A stretch of DNA of 64,000 nt from Jejuia sp. UBA6058. Its GTDB lineage: Bacteria; Bacteroidota; Bacteroidia; Flavobacteriales; Flavobacteriaceae. Below the pieces are notes generated by a model. That model made no database searches. It saw nothing but the letters and a program-made list of their open reading frames with translations, and had not been told where the DNA came from. The stretch is taken from the NCBI GenBank assembly GCA_002428965.1, contig DIYI01000019.1, positions 10,633 through 74,632 on the forward strand, in the 5' to 3' direction. Positions 16,295-25,527 of the stretch are shown piece by piece. Each line of letters opens with the position of its first letter. The first letter of the stretch is position 1. The translations under genes were made by a program, and so were the position numbers.

Positions 16295-16325
16295 TTGGTT
16301 AAAGTACTTTAATTAAGTAATTTTG
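16295..16325 (+). promoter_or_regulatory. mdh promoter
   Basis: TTG (16295-16297), 20-bp spacer, TAATTTTG (16318-16325). A second -7-like TATTTTTG lies at 16363-16370 without a matching -33 element. With the terminator at 16151, this is all I see in the 337-base gap before mdh. Confidence 0.7.
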
Positions 16326-16412
16326 CATGACTTTAATCATAAAACCATAGTCCTTTAGGTTTTATTTTTGAAAGGTCAAAAAACATCAAATAAACAATCT
16401 AAAAATTAAATT

Positions 16413-17339
16413 ATGAAAGTTACTGTAGTTGGAGCAGGAGCAGTGGGTGCAAGTTGTGCTGAATACATTGCAATTAAAGATTTTGCTGCCGAAGTTGTAT
16501 TGTTAGATATTAAAGAAGGTTATGCTGAAGGTAAAGCCATGGATTTGATGCAGACTGCATCTCTAAATGGCTTCGATACAAAAATAACAGGTGTAACAAA
16601 CGACTATTCAAAAACTGCAGATAGTGATATTTGTGTAATTACTTCTGGAATTCCACGTAAACCTGGTATGACTCGTGAGGAACTTATCGGGATAAACGCT
16701 GGAATTGTAAAGACAGTATCTTCTAGCTTGATAGCGCATTCTCCAAATACAATTATTATAGTAGTAAGTAATCCTATGGATACCATGACTTACTTAGTAC
16801 ATAAAACCACAGATTTACCAAAGAATAAAATTATTGGTATGGGTGGTGCTTTAGATTCTGCACGTTTCAAATATAGATTAGCTGAGGCTATGGAAGCGCC
16901 AATTAGCGATATTGATGGTATGGTAATAGGCGGACATAGTGATAAGGGTATGGTGCCATTAACAAGTCATGCCACAAGAAATAGTATCAAAGTTTCAGAG
17001 TTTTTATCCGAGGAAAGATTAGAGCAGGTGGCTGCTGATACTAAAGTTGGTGGTGCTACTTTAACAAAGTTATTAGGAACTTCGGCGTGGTATGCTCCAG
17101 GAGCAGCTGTTAGCGGTTTGGTCCAAGCCATTGCCTGCGATCAAAAGAAAATGTTCCCATGTTCTACCTTATTGGATGGAGAGTATGGATTGAGTGACAT
17201 TTGTATCGGCGTACCAGTTATCTTAGGTAAAAACGGTATTGAAAAGATTGTAGATGTTCCTTTAAGCGCTGCCGAAAAGGCTCATATGCAAGCTAGTGCA
17301 GAGGGTGTAACAAAAACAAATGGGTTGTTAGAATTATAA
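16413..17339 (+). CDS. mdh: Malate dehydrogenase
   Basis: The 308-residue NAD-dependent LDH/MDH-family enzyme interconverts malate and oxaloacetate in the TCA cycle. Visible are the Rossmann motif GAGAVGASCAEYIA (7-20), the aspartate LLDIKEG that selects NAD, the substrate loop with SGIPRKPGMTREEL (MDH-type arginines), VVSNPMDTMTYL and the catalytic His in GGHSDKGMVPL. Length is normal for the bacterial LDH-like MDH. It is transcribed alone, between its own promoter and a terminator. Confidence 0.96.
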   Translation: MKVTVVGAGAVGASCAEYIAIKDFAAEVVLLDIKEGYAEGKAMDLMQTASLNGFDTKITGVTNDYSKTADSDICVITSGIPRKPGMTREELIGINAGIVKTVSSSLIAHSPNTIIIVVSNPMDTMTYLVHKTTDLPKNKIIGMGGALDSARFKYRLAEAMEAPISDIDGMVIGGHSDKGMVPLTSHATRNSIKVSEFLSEERLEQVAADTKVGGATLTKLLGTSAWYAPGAAVSGLVQAIACDQKKMFPCSTLLDGEYGLSDICIGVPVILGKNGIEKIVDVPLSAAEKAHMQASAEGVTKTNGLLEL

Positions 17340-17364
17340 TAAACCATTAAATAGATATTTAAAT

Positions 17365-17396
17365 AAAGGCTGTAGTGATACAGTCTTTATTTTTTT
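17365..17396 (+). terminator. mdh terminator
   Basis: AAAGGCTGTA / TACAGTCTTT stem (one G-T pair), GTGA loop and a run of T. Its T tract touches the -7 element of the next gene. Confidence 0.85.
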
Positions 17397-17403
17397 ATAT
17401 TTG
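17396..17403 (+). promoter_or_regulatory. -7 element directly before the 17407 start codon
   Basis: TATATTTG ends only three bases (CGC) before the ATG at 17407. If this element is used, transcription would begin at or next to the A of the start codon, giving a leaderless message. Confidence 0.6.
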
Positions 17404-17406
17404 CGC

Positions 17407-18018
17407 ATGCTTTTAAAAAGGTATATCGGAATTATAACTTTAATGTTAGTGCTTGTTGGTGCTATACATCAACAAAATGTTGATATACCTAATCAGGAAA
17501 TTCTACTTCAACTTAACAGTGACGAATTAACTTTAGAAGATTCTCAAACCGCGATTCAAACAGTAGAAAGAGGGCTTAATAGCGTTGGTGTCAAGAATTT
17601 CAAGGTTAACGATAATGGGGATGGTGTTTTTAAAATCACCTATTATAGTGATGCTGATGTAGAGGTTGTAAAGCGTTTACTCACTCAAAAAATCAGGTCA
17701 GAACTTGATACAGATGAAGATGATATTCCTTTTGAATTACCATCAGATCAAGATGCTTTAAGCTATAATCTTGATGTTTATGAAATCCACGAAGGCTCTG
17801 ATGCAGATTCAGGCTTAAATGGTATTGCGGTTACCGAAACAAATCATAAGGCAGATAGATTTTCTAAACCAAAACATACCCACCCTTCTCTATATATTAC
17901 CAGTAATGAAGATTATTTAAGTCTTACGGTTGGTGTAAAATTTAACAGGTATAATGTATTTACACTTCAGAATACAGACCAAAAAATTCCTGAAGTAAGA
18001 GCTGGCCCTTTAAGTTAA
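17407..18018 (+). CDS. Conserved-looking membrane-anchored protein, function unknown
   Basis: A 203-residue protein from ATG 17407; the TTG at 17401 is part of the promoter and is not used as start. One N-terminal hydrophobic segment (RYIGIITLMLVLVGAI, about 5-20) is a membrane anchor or uncleaved signal. The region about 35-95 (SDELTLEDSQTAIQTVERGLNSVGVKNFKV ... VEVVKRLLTQ) looks like a small alpha/beta domain. The mid-protein is acidic (DTDEDDIPFE). No family recognised. It lies between mdh and secDF on the same strand, each with its own promoter. Confidence 0.7.
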   Translation: MLLKRYIGIITLMLVLVGAIHQQNVDIPNQEILLQLNSDELTLEDSQTAIQTVERGLNSVGVKNFKVNDNGDGVFKITYYSDADVEVVKRLLTQKIRSELDTDEDDIPFELPSDQDALSYNLDVYEIHEGSDADSGLNGIAVTETNHKADRFSKPKHTHPSLYITSNEDYLSLTVGVKFNRYNVFTLQNTDQKIPEVRAGPLS

Positions 18019-18129
18019 GGGAAAGTACTTCCTAAATCTTCGTTTTTATTTTGACTCAACCGTCAAAATACCCAATAAAATCAGGCGCTACAAGCGTAAA
18101 GCTTGTAATCGTTTAAGTTAAATAAAACA

Positions 18130-18160
18130 TTGTCAAATCTATTTGCAAATTCTATATTTG
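18130..18160 (+). promoter_or_regulatory. secDF promoter
   Basis: TTG (18130-18132), 20-bp spacer, TATATTTG (18153-18160) followed by CGCG. The ATG is 43 bp further on. Confidence 0.75.
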
Positions 18161-18203
18161 CGCGTTTGTCAAAATATAGGTTTGACTATTAATAAAAATT
18201 AAA

Positions 18204-21197
18204 ATGCAAAATAAAGGACTAGTAAGATTGTTTGCAATTTTGTTTGGTTTGGTAAGTATTTATCAATTATCATTCACATTTAAAGCAAATCAAATTGAAA
18301 AGGAAGCCAAGGAGTTGGCTATTAGTAAATTCGCCGAAACAGAAGAAAACTTTCGTGAGAAACGAAGTCAGGAAGAGGCTAATTACTTAGAAGAAAAAGC
18401 TACAGATACCGTTTTTAATATTGGTGTAGCAAAATATACTTATAATGAAGTAAAGGAAAAAGCCATGAACCTTGGTTTAGACCTTAAAGGAGGTTTAAAC
18501 GTTATTCTTCAAGTATCGGTAAAAGATATCTTAAAAGGTTTAGCTAATTATTCAAAAGACCCAGTCTTTAATACGGCGCTCGATAATGCTTCGGAACTTC
18601 AAAAAAATAGTCAGAATACATATTTAGAAGATTTCTTTATTGCCTTTGATAAAATTAAAGGTGATAAAAAATTAGCGTCTCCAGATATTTTCTACACCAA
18701 AGCTTTAGATGGTGAGATTGAAATAAATATGACAGATGATGAAGTAAAGGGAATTATTGAAACAAAAATAGATGAGTCAATTGTTTCTGCGTTTGAGGTA
18801 TTGCGTAAACGTATTGATGAATTTGGCGTTACACAACCAAATATTCAACGTTTGGGAGAATCTGGTCGTATTTTGGTAGAATTACCAGGTGTCAAGGATA
18901 TAGAGCGTGCTACTAGATTACTGCAGAGTACTGCACAGTTGGAATTTTGGGATGTATATCCTGGAAATCAATTTTTACAATTTATCGGTCAAGCAGATCA
19001 AGTATTAAAAGATATTGTTGAGGTTGAAGAAGGAACTACAGAAGTAGAACCTCAAGATGAAGAGGATGCTACGGAAGACAAAATAGATGAGCTTTTAGGT
19101 GAAGCTGCTACAGATTCAACAAATGTGGCTAATGTAAGTCCACTTGGTAGTTTAATAAAAGGGTTTGGTTATCAAGGTGGCCCTATTGTGGCATCTTTTG
19201 CTATTCAGGATAAAGACAAAGTACTCGAGTACTTAAATAAACCACAAGTAAGATCGCTTTTGCCCTCTGAATTACGCTATGTGAAGTTCGCGTTTAGTAA
19301 GCCAGAAAAGAATAGTGAGGTTGTGGATTTATATGCCCTTAAGGGAAATAGAGATAATATTCCAGAGTTAAGTGGAGGTGTAGTTACAGATGCAAGACAT
19401 GCCTTTGGGCAAACAGGAAAGCCAGAAGTTTCTATGCAAATGAATAGTAAGGGTGCTAAAGTTTGGGAAGAAATGACAGGTAGAGCCTATCAACAACAAA
19501 GCCAAATTGCAATTGTTTTAGATAATGTGGTATACTCTGCGCCTGGTGTTACCTCAGGACCAATTGCCGGTGGTAACTCATCTATTTCAGGTAATTTTTC
19601 TCTTAATGAGGCTATCGATTTAGCTAATGTTTTAAGGGCTGGTAAGTTACCGGCTTCTGCAGATATTATTCAAAGTGAAGTTGTTGGACCATCACTCGGT
19701 CAAGAAGCTATTGATAGTGGTACAAAATCATTCATTATTGCTTTGATTTTGGTATTGCTTTGGATGATTTTCTACTATGGCAAAGTAGGTGGGTTTGCAG
19801 ATATTGCTATGTTATTAAACCTTCTATTGATTTTCGGAATTTTATCAGGTTTAGGAGCTGTACTTACCTTACCTGGTATTGCGGGTATTGTACTTACCAT
19901 AGGTATGTCGGTTGATGCTAACGTACTTATTTTTGAACGAGTTCGAGAGGAACTTTCCAAAGGAAAAGGGCAGAAAGATGCGATTAAAGATGGATTTAGT
20001 AATGCATTGTCTTCAATTTTAGATGCGAATATTACAACTGGTTTAACAGCATTAATCTTATTTATTTTTGGTACTGGACCAATTAAAGGTTTTGCAACTA
20101 CTTTATTAATTGGTATTGCTACTTCGTTATTCACTGCAATTTTCATTACAAGATTACTTGTTGACTGGTACACTAACAAAGGTGGAAAATTAGAATTCTC
20201 TACTGCGATTACTAAAAATCTATTTAGAAACTTAAATATTGAGTTCTTAAAGAAACGAAAGATAGCTTATGTAATTTCAGGAGTTTTAATAATTGCAGGA
20301 ATTGCCTCTTTATTTACAAATAAATTAGATCAAGGTGTAGATTTTGTTGGTGGTAGAACGTATCAAGTGCGCTTTGCACAAGATATGAACCCAACTGAAA
20401 TTACAGATTTACTATCACAACCGGATGTATTTGGTAGTGCAGATGCCAAAACCTTTGGTGATGCTAACCAGTTAAAAATAACCACAAAATATAAGGTTAA
20501 TGAGTCTGGTGCAGAGGTAGATGAGGAGATAAGAAACACTTTATTTAATGCACTACAACCTTATTTGGAAGGCTTGACCTATGAGCAGTTTATGGATTTG
20601 AATGATGAAAATAAGCAAGTAGGTTTATTGGAATCTTTCAAAGTAACACCTACAATTGCTGATGATATTAAGCAAGCTTCTGTTTGGGCAATTTTAGGGT
20701 CATTAGTAGTGGTGTTCTTGTATATTCTGATTCGTTTTAAACGTTGGCAATACTCTTTAGGTGCTGTGGCCGCAGTATTCCATGATGTATTGATTGTACT
20801 TGGAGTATTCTCGATAACTTACAAGTTTATGCCGTTTAACATGGAAATAAATCAAGCATTTATCGCAGCAATATTGACGGTAATAGGTTATTCTCTAAAT
20901 GATACCGTGGTAGTATTTGATAGAATTCGTGAGTTTTTTAATGAACATACAAGCTGGTCTTTTGATCGCGTAGTGAATTCCTCATTAAGCAGTACGCTTA
21001 GTAGAACTTTAAATACCTCTTTAACTACACTTGTTGTATTATTGGCTATCTTTATTTTTGGCGGTGACTCCATTAGAGGATTTATGTTTGCCTTAATTGT
21101 TGGTGTTATTGTAGGTACATATTCGTCATTGTTTATTGCAACCCCAATTATGTACGGAACAGTCAGCAAACTTGAAGGGAAAAATAAGAAAGACTAA
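18204..21197 (+). CDS. secDF: Protein translocase subunits SecD and SecF, fused
   Basis: A 997-residue fusion that uses the proton gradient to pull secreted proteins out of the SecYEG channel. The SecD half (1 to about 650) has GLDLKGGLNVILQV, the P1 periplasmic domain with VLRKRIDEFGV and LVELPGVKD, and a six-helix RND unit (TIGMSVDANVLIFERVREEL). The SecF half (about 670-997) has DQGVDFVGGRTYQVRF and VIGYSLNDTVVVFDRIRE. The fusion is normal in Bacteroidota. A Glu/Asp-rich insert (about 275-305) lies in the SecD periplasmic domain. Transcribed alone. Confidence 0.96.
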   Translation: MQNKGLVRLFAILFGLVSIYQLSFTFKANQIEKEAKELAISKFAETEENFREKRSQEEANYLEEKATDTVFNIGVAKYTYNEVKEKAMNLGLDLKGGLNVILQVSVKDILKGLANYSKDPVFNTALDNASELQKNSQNTYLEDFFIAFDKIKGDKKLASPDIFYTKALDGEIEINMTDDEVKGIIETKIDESIVSAFEVLRKRIDEFGVTQPNIQRLGESGRILVELPGVKDIERATRLLQSTAQLEFWDVYPGNQFLQFIGQADQVLKDIVEVEEGTTEVEPQDEEDATEDKIDELLGEAATDSTNVANVSPLGSLIKGFGYQGGPIVASFAIQDKDKVLEYLNKPQVRSLLPSELRYVKFAFSKPEKNSEVVDLYALKGNRDNIPELSGGVVTDARHAFGQTGKPEVSMQMNSKGAKVWEEMTGRAYQQQSQIAIVLDNVVYSAPGVTSGPIAGGNSSISGNFSLNEAIDLANVLRAGKLPASADIIQSEVVGPSLGQEAIDSGTKSFIIALILVLLWMIFYYGKVGGFADIAMLLNLLLIFGILSGLGAVLTLPGIAGIVLTIGMSVDANVLIFERVREELSKGKGQKDAIKDGFSNALSSILDANITTGLTALILFIFGTGPIKGFATTLLIGIATSLFTAIFITRLLVDWYTNKGGKLEFSTAITKNLFRNLNIEFLKKRKIAYVISGVLIIAGIASLFTNKLDQGVDFVGGRTYQVRFAQDMNPTEITDLLSQPDVFGSADAKTFGDANQLKITTKYKVNESGAEVDEEIRNTLFNALQPYLEGLTYEQFMDLNDENKQVGLLESFKVTPTIADDIKQASVWAILGSLVVVFLYILIRFKRWQYSLGAVAAVFHDVLIVLGVFSITYKFMPFNMEINQAFIAAILTVIGYSLNDTVVVFDRIREFFNEHTSWSFDRVVNSSLSSTLSRTLNTSLTTLVVLLAIFIFGGDSIRGFMFALIVGVIVGTYSSLFIATPIMYGTVSKLEGKNKKD

Positions 21198-21215
21198 CTC
21201 AAATTTTTCTTTTGC

Positions 21216-21249
21216 AAAAGCCTGTAGTCATTGTATTGCAGGCTTTTTT
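21216..21249 (+). terminator. secDF terminator
   Basis: AAAAGCCTG / CAGGCTTTT stem with a 14-base loop and trailing T tract, about 20 bp past the stop. Confidence 0.8.
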
Positions 21250-21418
21250 GTTTAACCCCTATATGTTTCGTTACACCATGTATATGGCGCTTTATCTTAC
21301 ATTTTAATAAACCTTTAAGATAGACCTTCAATGCTAAGTGTCCGATACTTCATACCTTCGCGTAAAATTTTAAGTGCTTTTTGAATTTTCATTGCGCGCC
21401 ACTCACATTAGCTATATA

Positions 21419-23794
21419 ATGCATTTTAAGTACCTTATTACCTCTATAGTCTTTATTCTGGTTTGTTTTCAGTTTCAATCTGCCTTCTCTCAAAATACTA
21501 AAATTACTGGGAAAGTCATTGAAGAAAGAACTAAACAACCATTGGCCTATGCAACGATAGCGGCTATTAAATCTGATAATAACGAAACCGTAAATGGTGT
21601 TATAACAAATGAAGAAGGTTTTTTTGAGTTGGATGTAGAATCAAAAAAAATATATTTAAAAATTAGCTTTATTGGTTTTGAGTCTAAAACTATTAAAGAT
21701 CTTGTAGTTTCTAATAGGAGAGTAGATTTAGGCACAATTACCTTAAAAGAAGATGCACAACAACTTAATGAAGTTTTGGTTGAGGCAGAGGTGTCTTCAT
21801 CCCAGTTTAAGTTAGATAAACGGGTTTTTAATATTGGTAAAGATTTAAGTTCTACAGGAGCCAGTGCTTTAGAGGTATTAAATAATGTACCCTCAGTAAA
21901 TGTAGATATTGAAGGAGCAATAAGTTTAAGAGGTAATACTGGTGTTCAAGTTTTAATTAATGGAAAGCCCTCAATTTTAACAGAAGATGGAGGCGCTTTA
22001 GGAAGTATTACCGCAGATATGATTGACAGAATTGAGGTGATTACCAATCCTTCGGCTAAATATGATGCGGAAGGTACATCAGGAATCATTAATATTGTTA
22101 TTAAAAAAGACGAACGTAAAGGGTTAAACGGCGCAGTAAGTTTAAATACAGGTATTCCTGATAACAATAGTTTTGGATTAAGTTTGAACAGACGTTCTGA
22201 AAAATTTAATTTGTTTACCCAGTTAGGACTAGGTAGGAGGGTGTTGCCTAGGGATTCTGAAAATATAAATGAAGATTTAGGCACTGGAACAAGTATCTTA
22301 AGTAAAGGTGAAGATTTTCGAATTGAAAAATTTTATAACATTACTCTTGGGACTGATTACTACATAAATAAAAATAATGTACTTACGCTTTCTGGAAATT
22401 TTGCATATGAGATAGAGGATCAACCCTCAGGTATTAATTTTAAAGAAGTTGATGGAAATAATGCCTTAATTTCAGAATGGCGAAGAGATGAAACTACAGA
22501 AGCTACAAACCCGAAGTATCAATATGAGTTGGTATATAAACGAGATTTTGAAGATCATGAGGATCATGATTTATTATTAAGTGCTACTGGAAATTCTTTT
22601 GCAAAGGATTTGACCTCGCTTTTTCAAGATGCAACAATATCTGGTGATAATAAGGATGCTGTTCAAAATACAAGAACAGATTTTTCGGATAATACCTATA
22701 CATTTAAAGTAGATTATACCAAGCCATTTTCAGAAGTTTGGACAATGGAAGCTGGGGCGCAATATGTAATTAATGATATTGGCAATGATTTTGAAGTTCA
22801 AAACTTAGTAGATGATGAATTTGTAAGTGATGAAGGTTTAACGAATAATTTTGAATTTGATCAAAAGGTTTTAGGGATTTATCTAATTGGTGGTTATGAA
22901 AAAGAGAATTGGGGCATCCAAGGCGGTTTAAGGCTGGAGCAAACCGATTTAAAAACCAATCTTGTAACTACAAATCAAGTAAACAATCAAAACTATACTA
23001 ACCTTTTTCCGAGTATTCATACGTCTTACAAAGTATCGAATATGTTGTCTTTACAAACTGGTTATTCAGCGCGCATAAACCGACCAGGAATGTGGGAACT
23101 CAATCCTTTTTTCAACATTAGAAATAATTTCAATATTCGGGAAGGTAATCCCGCTCTTATGCCTGAATTTACAGATTCATATGAACTGACAAGTATTTTT
23201 GATATTGGAAAAACAGATTTAAATTTTGGCATATACCATCGTTATACAACAGATGTAATCGAGCGTGTTTCATTTTTTGAAGATAACGTAAATACGAGTC
23301 GACCAGAAAATATAGGCACGAATAGTACTTTGGGGATTGAATTTAATACTAAGTATAGTCCTTTAAAATGGCTAACGCTTAATCTGGATTTTAATTATAA
23401 TCAGTTTAATAGAAAAGGGACGTTCGAATCAACCGTCTTCGATTTTAATGGCAATCAGTGGAGTTCAAAAGTAATGGCAAAATTTAAATTACCTGCTGAT
23501 ATTGATTTGGAAGCAGTTGGGAATCACCGCTCAAAAGTAAAAACAGTGCAGGGTACAAGAAGTGCCAATACATTTTTAGATATTGGTGTTAGAAAAAAGA
23601 TATTGAAAGATAAAGGCGTTATTAATTTAAGCATTCGTGACCTTTTTGAATCTCGAATTTTTGAAAATTTTATTTCCCAAGGAGATTCAGAAGCATATAG
23701 TTATAGTTTACGCGGAAGGTTTGTGACTATAGGTTTTAGCTACGGATTTGGTAAAGGAGAAGCAATGGAGTACTTGGGAGGTAAGCGACGATAA
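21419..23794 (+). CDS. TonB-dependent-receptor-like outer-membrane barrel (OMP_b-brl_3 type)
   Basis: From ATG 21419 the product has 791 residues. A longer frame from a GTG at 21374 adds residues in front of a perfect signal peptide and is rejected. Order: signal peptide (MHFKYLITSIVFILVCFQFQSAFSQ), a carboxypeptidase-regulatory-like domain (ITGKVIEERTKQPLAYATIA..., about 28-110), a plug domain (SLRGNTGVQVLINGKPS, IDRIEVITNPSAKYDAEGTSGIINIVIKK) and a C-terminal beta-barrel ending VTIGFSYGFGK. The protein at 47613-49988 is a clear paralogue. The cargo is unknown, and no SusD partner follows. Confidence 0.88.
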   Translation: MHFKYLITSIVFILVCFQFQSAFSQNTKITGKVIEERTKQPLAYATIAAIKSDNNETVNGVITNEEGFFELDVESKKIYLKISFIGFESKTIKDLVVSNRRVDLGTITLKEDAQQLNEVLVEAEVSSSQFKLDKRVFNIGKDLSSTGASALEVLNNVPSVNVDIEGAISLRGNTGVQVLINGKPSILTEDGGALGSITADMIDRIEVITNPSAKYDAEGTSGIINIVIKKDERKGLNGAVSLNTGIPDNNSFGLSLNRRSEKFNLFTQLGLGRRVLPRDSENINEDLGTGTSILSKGEDFRIEKFYNITLGTDYYINKNNVLTLSGNFAYEIEDQPSGINFKEVDGNNALISEWRRDETTEATNPKYQYELVYKRDFEDHEDHDLLLSATGNSFAKDLTSLFQDATISGDNKDAVQNTRTDFSDNTYTFKVDYTKPFSEVWTMEAGAQYVINDIGNDFEVQNLVDDEFVSDEGLTNNFEFDQKVLGIYLIGGYEKENWGIQGGLRLEQTDLKTNLVTTNQVNNQNYTNLFPSIHTSYKVSNMLSLQTGYSARINRPGMWELNPFFNIRNNFNIREGNPALMPEFTDSYELTSIFDIGKTDLNFGIYHRYTTDVIERVSFFEDNVNTSRPENIGTNSTLGIEFNTKYSPLKWLTLNLDFNYNQFNRKGTFESTVFDFNGNQWSSKVMAKFKLPADIDLEAVGNHRSKVKTVQGTRSANTFLDIGVRKKILKDKGVINLSIRDLFESRIFENFISQGDSEAYSYSLRGRFVTIGFSYGFGKGEAMEYLGGKRR

Positions 23795-23808
23795 TACTTT
23801 TAAACAAT

Positions 23809-24297
23809 TTACTTTAACATTACAGAATCGATTTTAAGTTGAAAAGATTCTGCGGTTTTATTGCCAATTAGAAAACCAATTTCCGCTATGGTTTTACCTG
23901 AAAAGTTTGGCATTTCAAGATGTTTGCCTCTGAATATTGGATAGAAATCTGATAAAGAAAACTCAATATCTTCCCAATCACCAGTAGTTTCGAAATAGGC
24001 TACAAATGAATGCCTATCGTTTACAGTTTCTTTTATTCTGAATTGATATCGCTTGCCATCACCTTTAATATGAAGTACTACTTTCGTATAGTTGTCAATA
24101 TTAATGTTATCAGAACGAAAGCGAATAGACGAAAACCCTCCATTATTTTCTAAAGAAATAGCTCCGTAATAAACACCATACTCCTCTTCAATTTTAAATT
24201 TTCCAAAAGACTTTCCACCCATAACTACATCGTCAATAATTATCCATTTATCTCGAAAGTGATTCAATTTAGAATTATAAATAATGGCAGATTTCAT
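23809..24297 (-). CDS. CIA30-domain protein
   Basis: A 162-residue protein matching the CIA30 (NDUFAF1-like) beta-sandwich: WIIIDDVVMGGKSFGKF near the N-terminus, GGFSSIRFR, LHIKGDGKRYQFRIKE, TTGDWEDIEFSLSDF and a GFLIGNKTAESFQLKIDSV ending. In eukaryotes the family assists complex I assembly. The role in bacteria is unknown, and the fold resembles a carbohydrate-binding module. It has no signal peptide and is the last gene of the nrnA-gldI-lgt minus-strand run, 28 bp after the SGNH gene. Confidence 0.85.
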   Translation of the reverse strand: MKSAIIYNSKLNHFRDKWIIIDDVVMGGKSFGKFKIEEEYGVYYGAISLENNGGFSSIRFRSDNINIDNYTKVVLHIKGDGKRYQFRIKETVNDRHSFVAYFETTGDWEDIEFSLSDFYPIFRGKHLEMPNFSGKTIAEIGFLIGNKTAESFQLKIDSVMLK

Positions 24298-24325
24298 GAT
24301 ATAAATTTAGTGTAAAACTCCTGAT

Positions 24326-25054
24326 TTAGTTGAAATAGTTTTGCAAAACACCTACCCAAATAGCATAACCTTTATCATTTAAATGCAAACGATCTTTATA
24401 TAGACTTTTATTAGGATTTTTCTTTTCGTTTAAGAACGAAGAATGTAAATCAATAATTTTAAAATCTTTTCTATTTGCAGATTTAGCGAGTATGATGTTA
24501 AGCTTATCTATTTCAAGATTCAATTTAGAGTCTAAGCTGGGAAGTATGGTTTGGATATAGATTTTTGTTTTTGGAGAACCACTACGTATTTTACTAGCTA
24601 TTTTTAATATGTTATTGGCTATATAATTTATAGAGGGAATTTCTTTTTGGTAGACTAAATTGTCCAAGTCGTTAACACCTATCAGCAGAAAAACTATTTT
24701 AGGTTTAAAATGAATTATTTCATTCAATCTAGCCAACACACCATCGGTAATATCACCTCCAATGCCACGATTTCTTACATTAGAAATATTAAGCTTTTTA
24801 GACCAGTCACCGCCACCTTCTACAATACTATTACCTAGCAAAACTATATCGCCAAAATTAAGCGGATTATCTTTAAACAATTTAATTCTCTTTGGGTAAT
24901 GAGTTATGGCGTAATCGTTATGGTATTTTGTTTTAGTAGTTTTACTTGGATAAAGTAATTGAGGTTTTATGATTTTAGAAGATTTACAGTCTGTTAATGT
25001 TGCTGATATTATGATAAGGACGATTAAACAACGAATTTTCATTTCAGAAATCAA
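24326..25054 (-). CDS. SGNH/GDSL-family hydrolase, lipid-anchored or secreted
   Basis: The 242-residue protein has a hydrophobic start with a Cys (LIVLIIISATLTDCKSS, lipobox-like). The SGNH blocks follow: block I LLGNSIVEGGG (Ser nucleophile), block II GIGGDITDG, block III LIGVNDL and block V DRLHLNDKGY (catalytic Asp and His). Such enzymes remove acyl groups from sugars, lipids or peptidoglycan. The substrate is not evident. Its start overlaps the DUF192 gene end by 11 bp, implying co-translation. Confidence 0.88.
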   Translation of the reverse strand: MISEMKIRCLIVLIIISATLTDCKSSKIIKPQLLYPSKTTKTKYHNDYAITHYPKRIKLFKDNPLNFGDIVLLGNSIVEGGGDWSKKLNISNVRNRGIGGDITDGVLARLNEIIHFKPKIVFLLIGVNDLDNLVYQKEIPSINYIANNILKIASKIRSGSPKTKIYIQTILPSLDSKLNLEIDKLNIILAKSANRKDFKIIDLHSSFLNEKKNPNKSLYKDRLHLNDKGYAIWVGVLQNYFN

Positions 25055-25526
25055 TTGAATCCCCCTCCTTTAAATTCCAAATATCAAATAGACCTGCATT
25101 AATTTCTAAAACATATTTTGCTGGTTTATTAGAGGGGAGAGAGGTTTCATCAAAAGGTTTTGTGTTTTTTTGAGTGCTTACAATACGTTTATTGGCATTT
25201 ATATAGAGAATATCTAAAGGAATTTTGGTGTTTTTCATATAGAACGATCGCTGAGATTCATCTTTAAAAACGAATAACATGCCCTGTTTTGTTTCCATAC
25301 CACTGCGATACATTAAACCTGTTTGGGTATCGTACTCAGTATCTGCTATTTCAATATCTAAGGTTACTTTTAATGAATCACCAGTAGCATTGAATATAGA
25401 AAGTTCGCCTTCTTTTTTAAAAGAGACCTCAGTTTGTTTAATAACTTTTGTTTCTTTTTTACAGGCTGAAAAATAGAAACTAAGTAGTACTAGGAACAAA
25501 AAATATTTTGAGGCTTTAATCAACAT
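25044..25526 (-). CDS. DUF192 lipoprotein
   Basis: The frame is open from 25577, but ATG 25526 gives a lipoprotein signal (MLIKASKYFLFLVLLSFYFSAC) and starts one base after the lgt stop, so it is preferred (160 residues). The DUF192 core follows: DTQTGLMYRSGMETKQGMLFVF, then RSFYMKNTKIPLDILYIN. DUF192 is a small exported beta-barrel domain of unknown function. Its place directly behind lgt is apt, since lgt would lipidate it. Confidence 0.88.
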   Translation of the reverse strand: MLIKASKYFLFLVLLSFYFSACKKETKVIKQTEVSFKKEGELSIFNATGDSLKVTLDIEIADTEYDTQTGLMYRSGMETKQGMLFVFKDESQRSFYMKNTKIPLDILYINANKRIVSTQKNTKPFDETSLPSNKPAKYVLEINAGLFDIWNLKEGDSIDF

Positions 25527-25527
25527 A

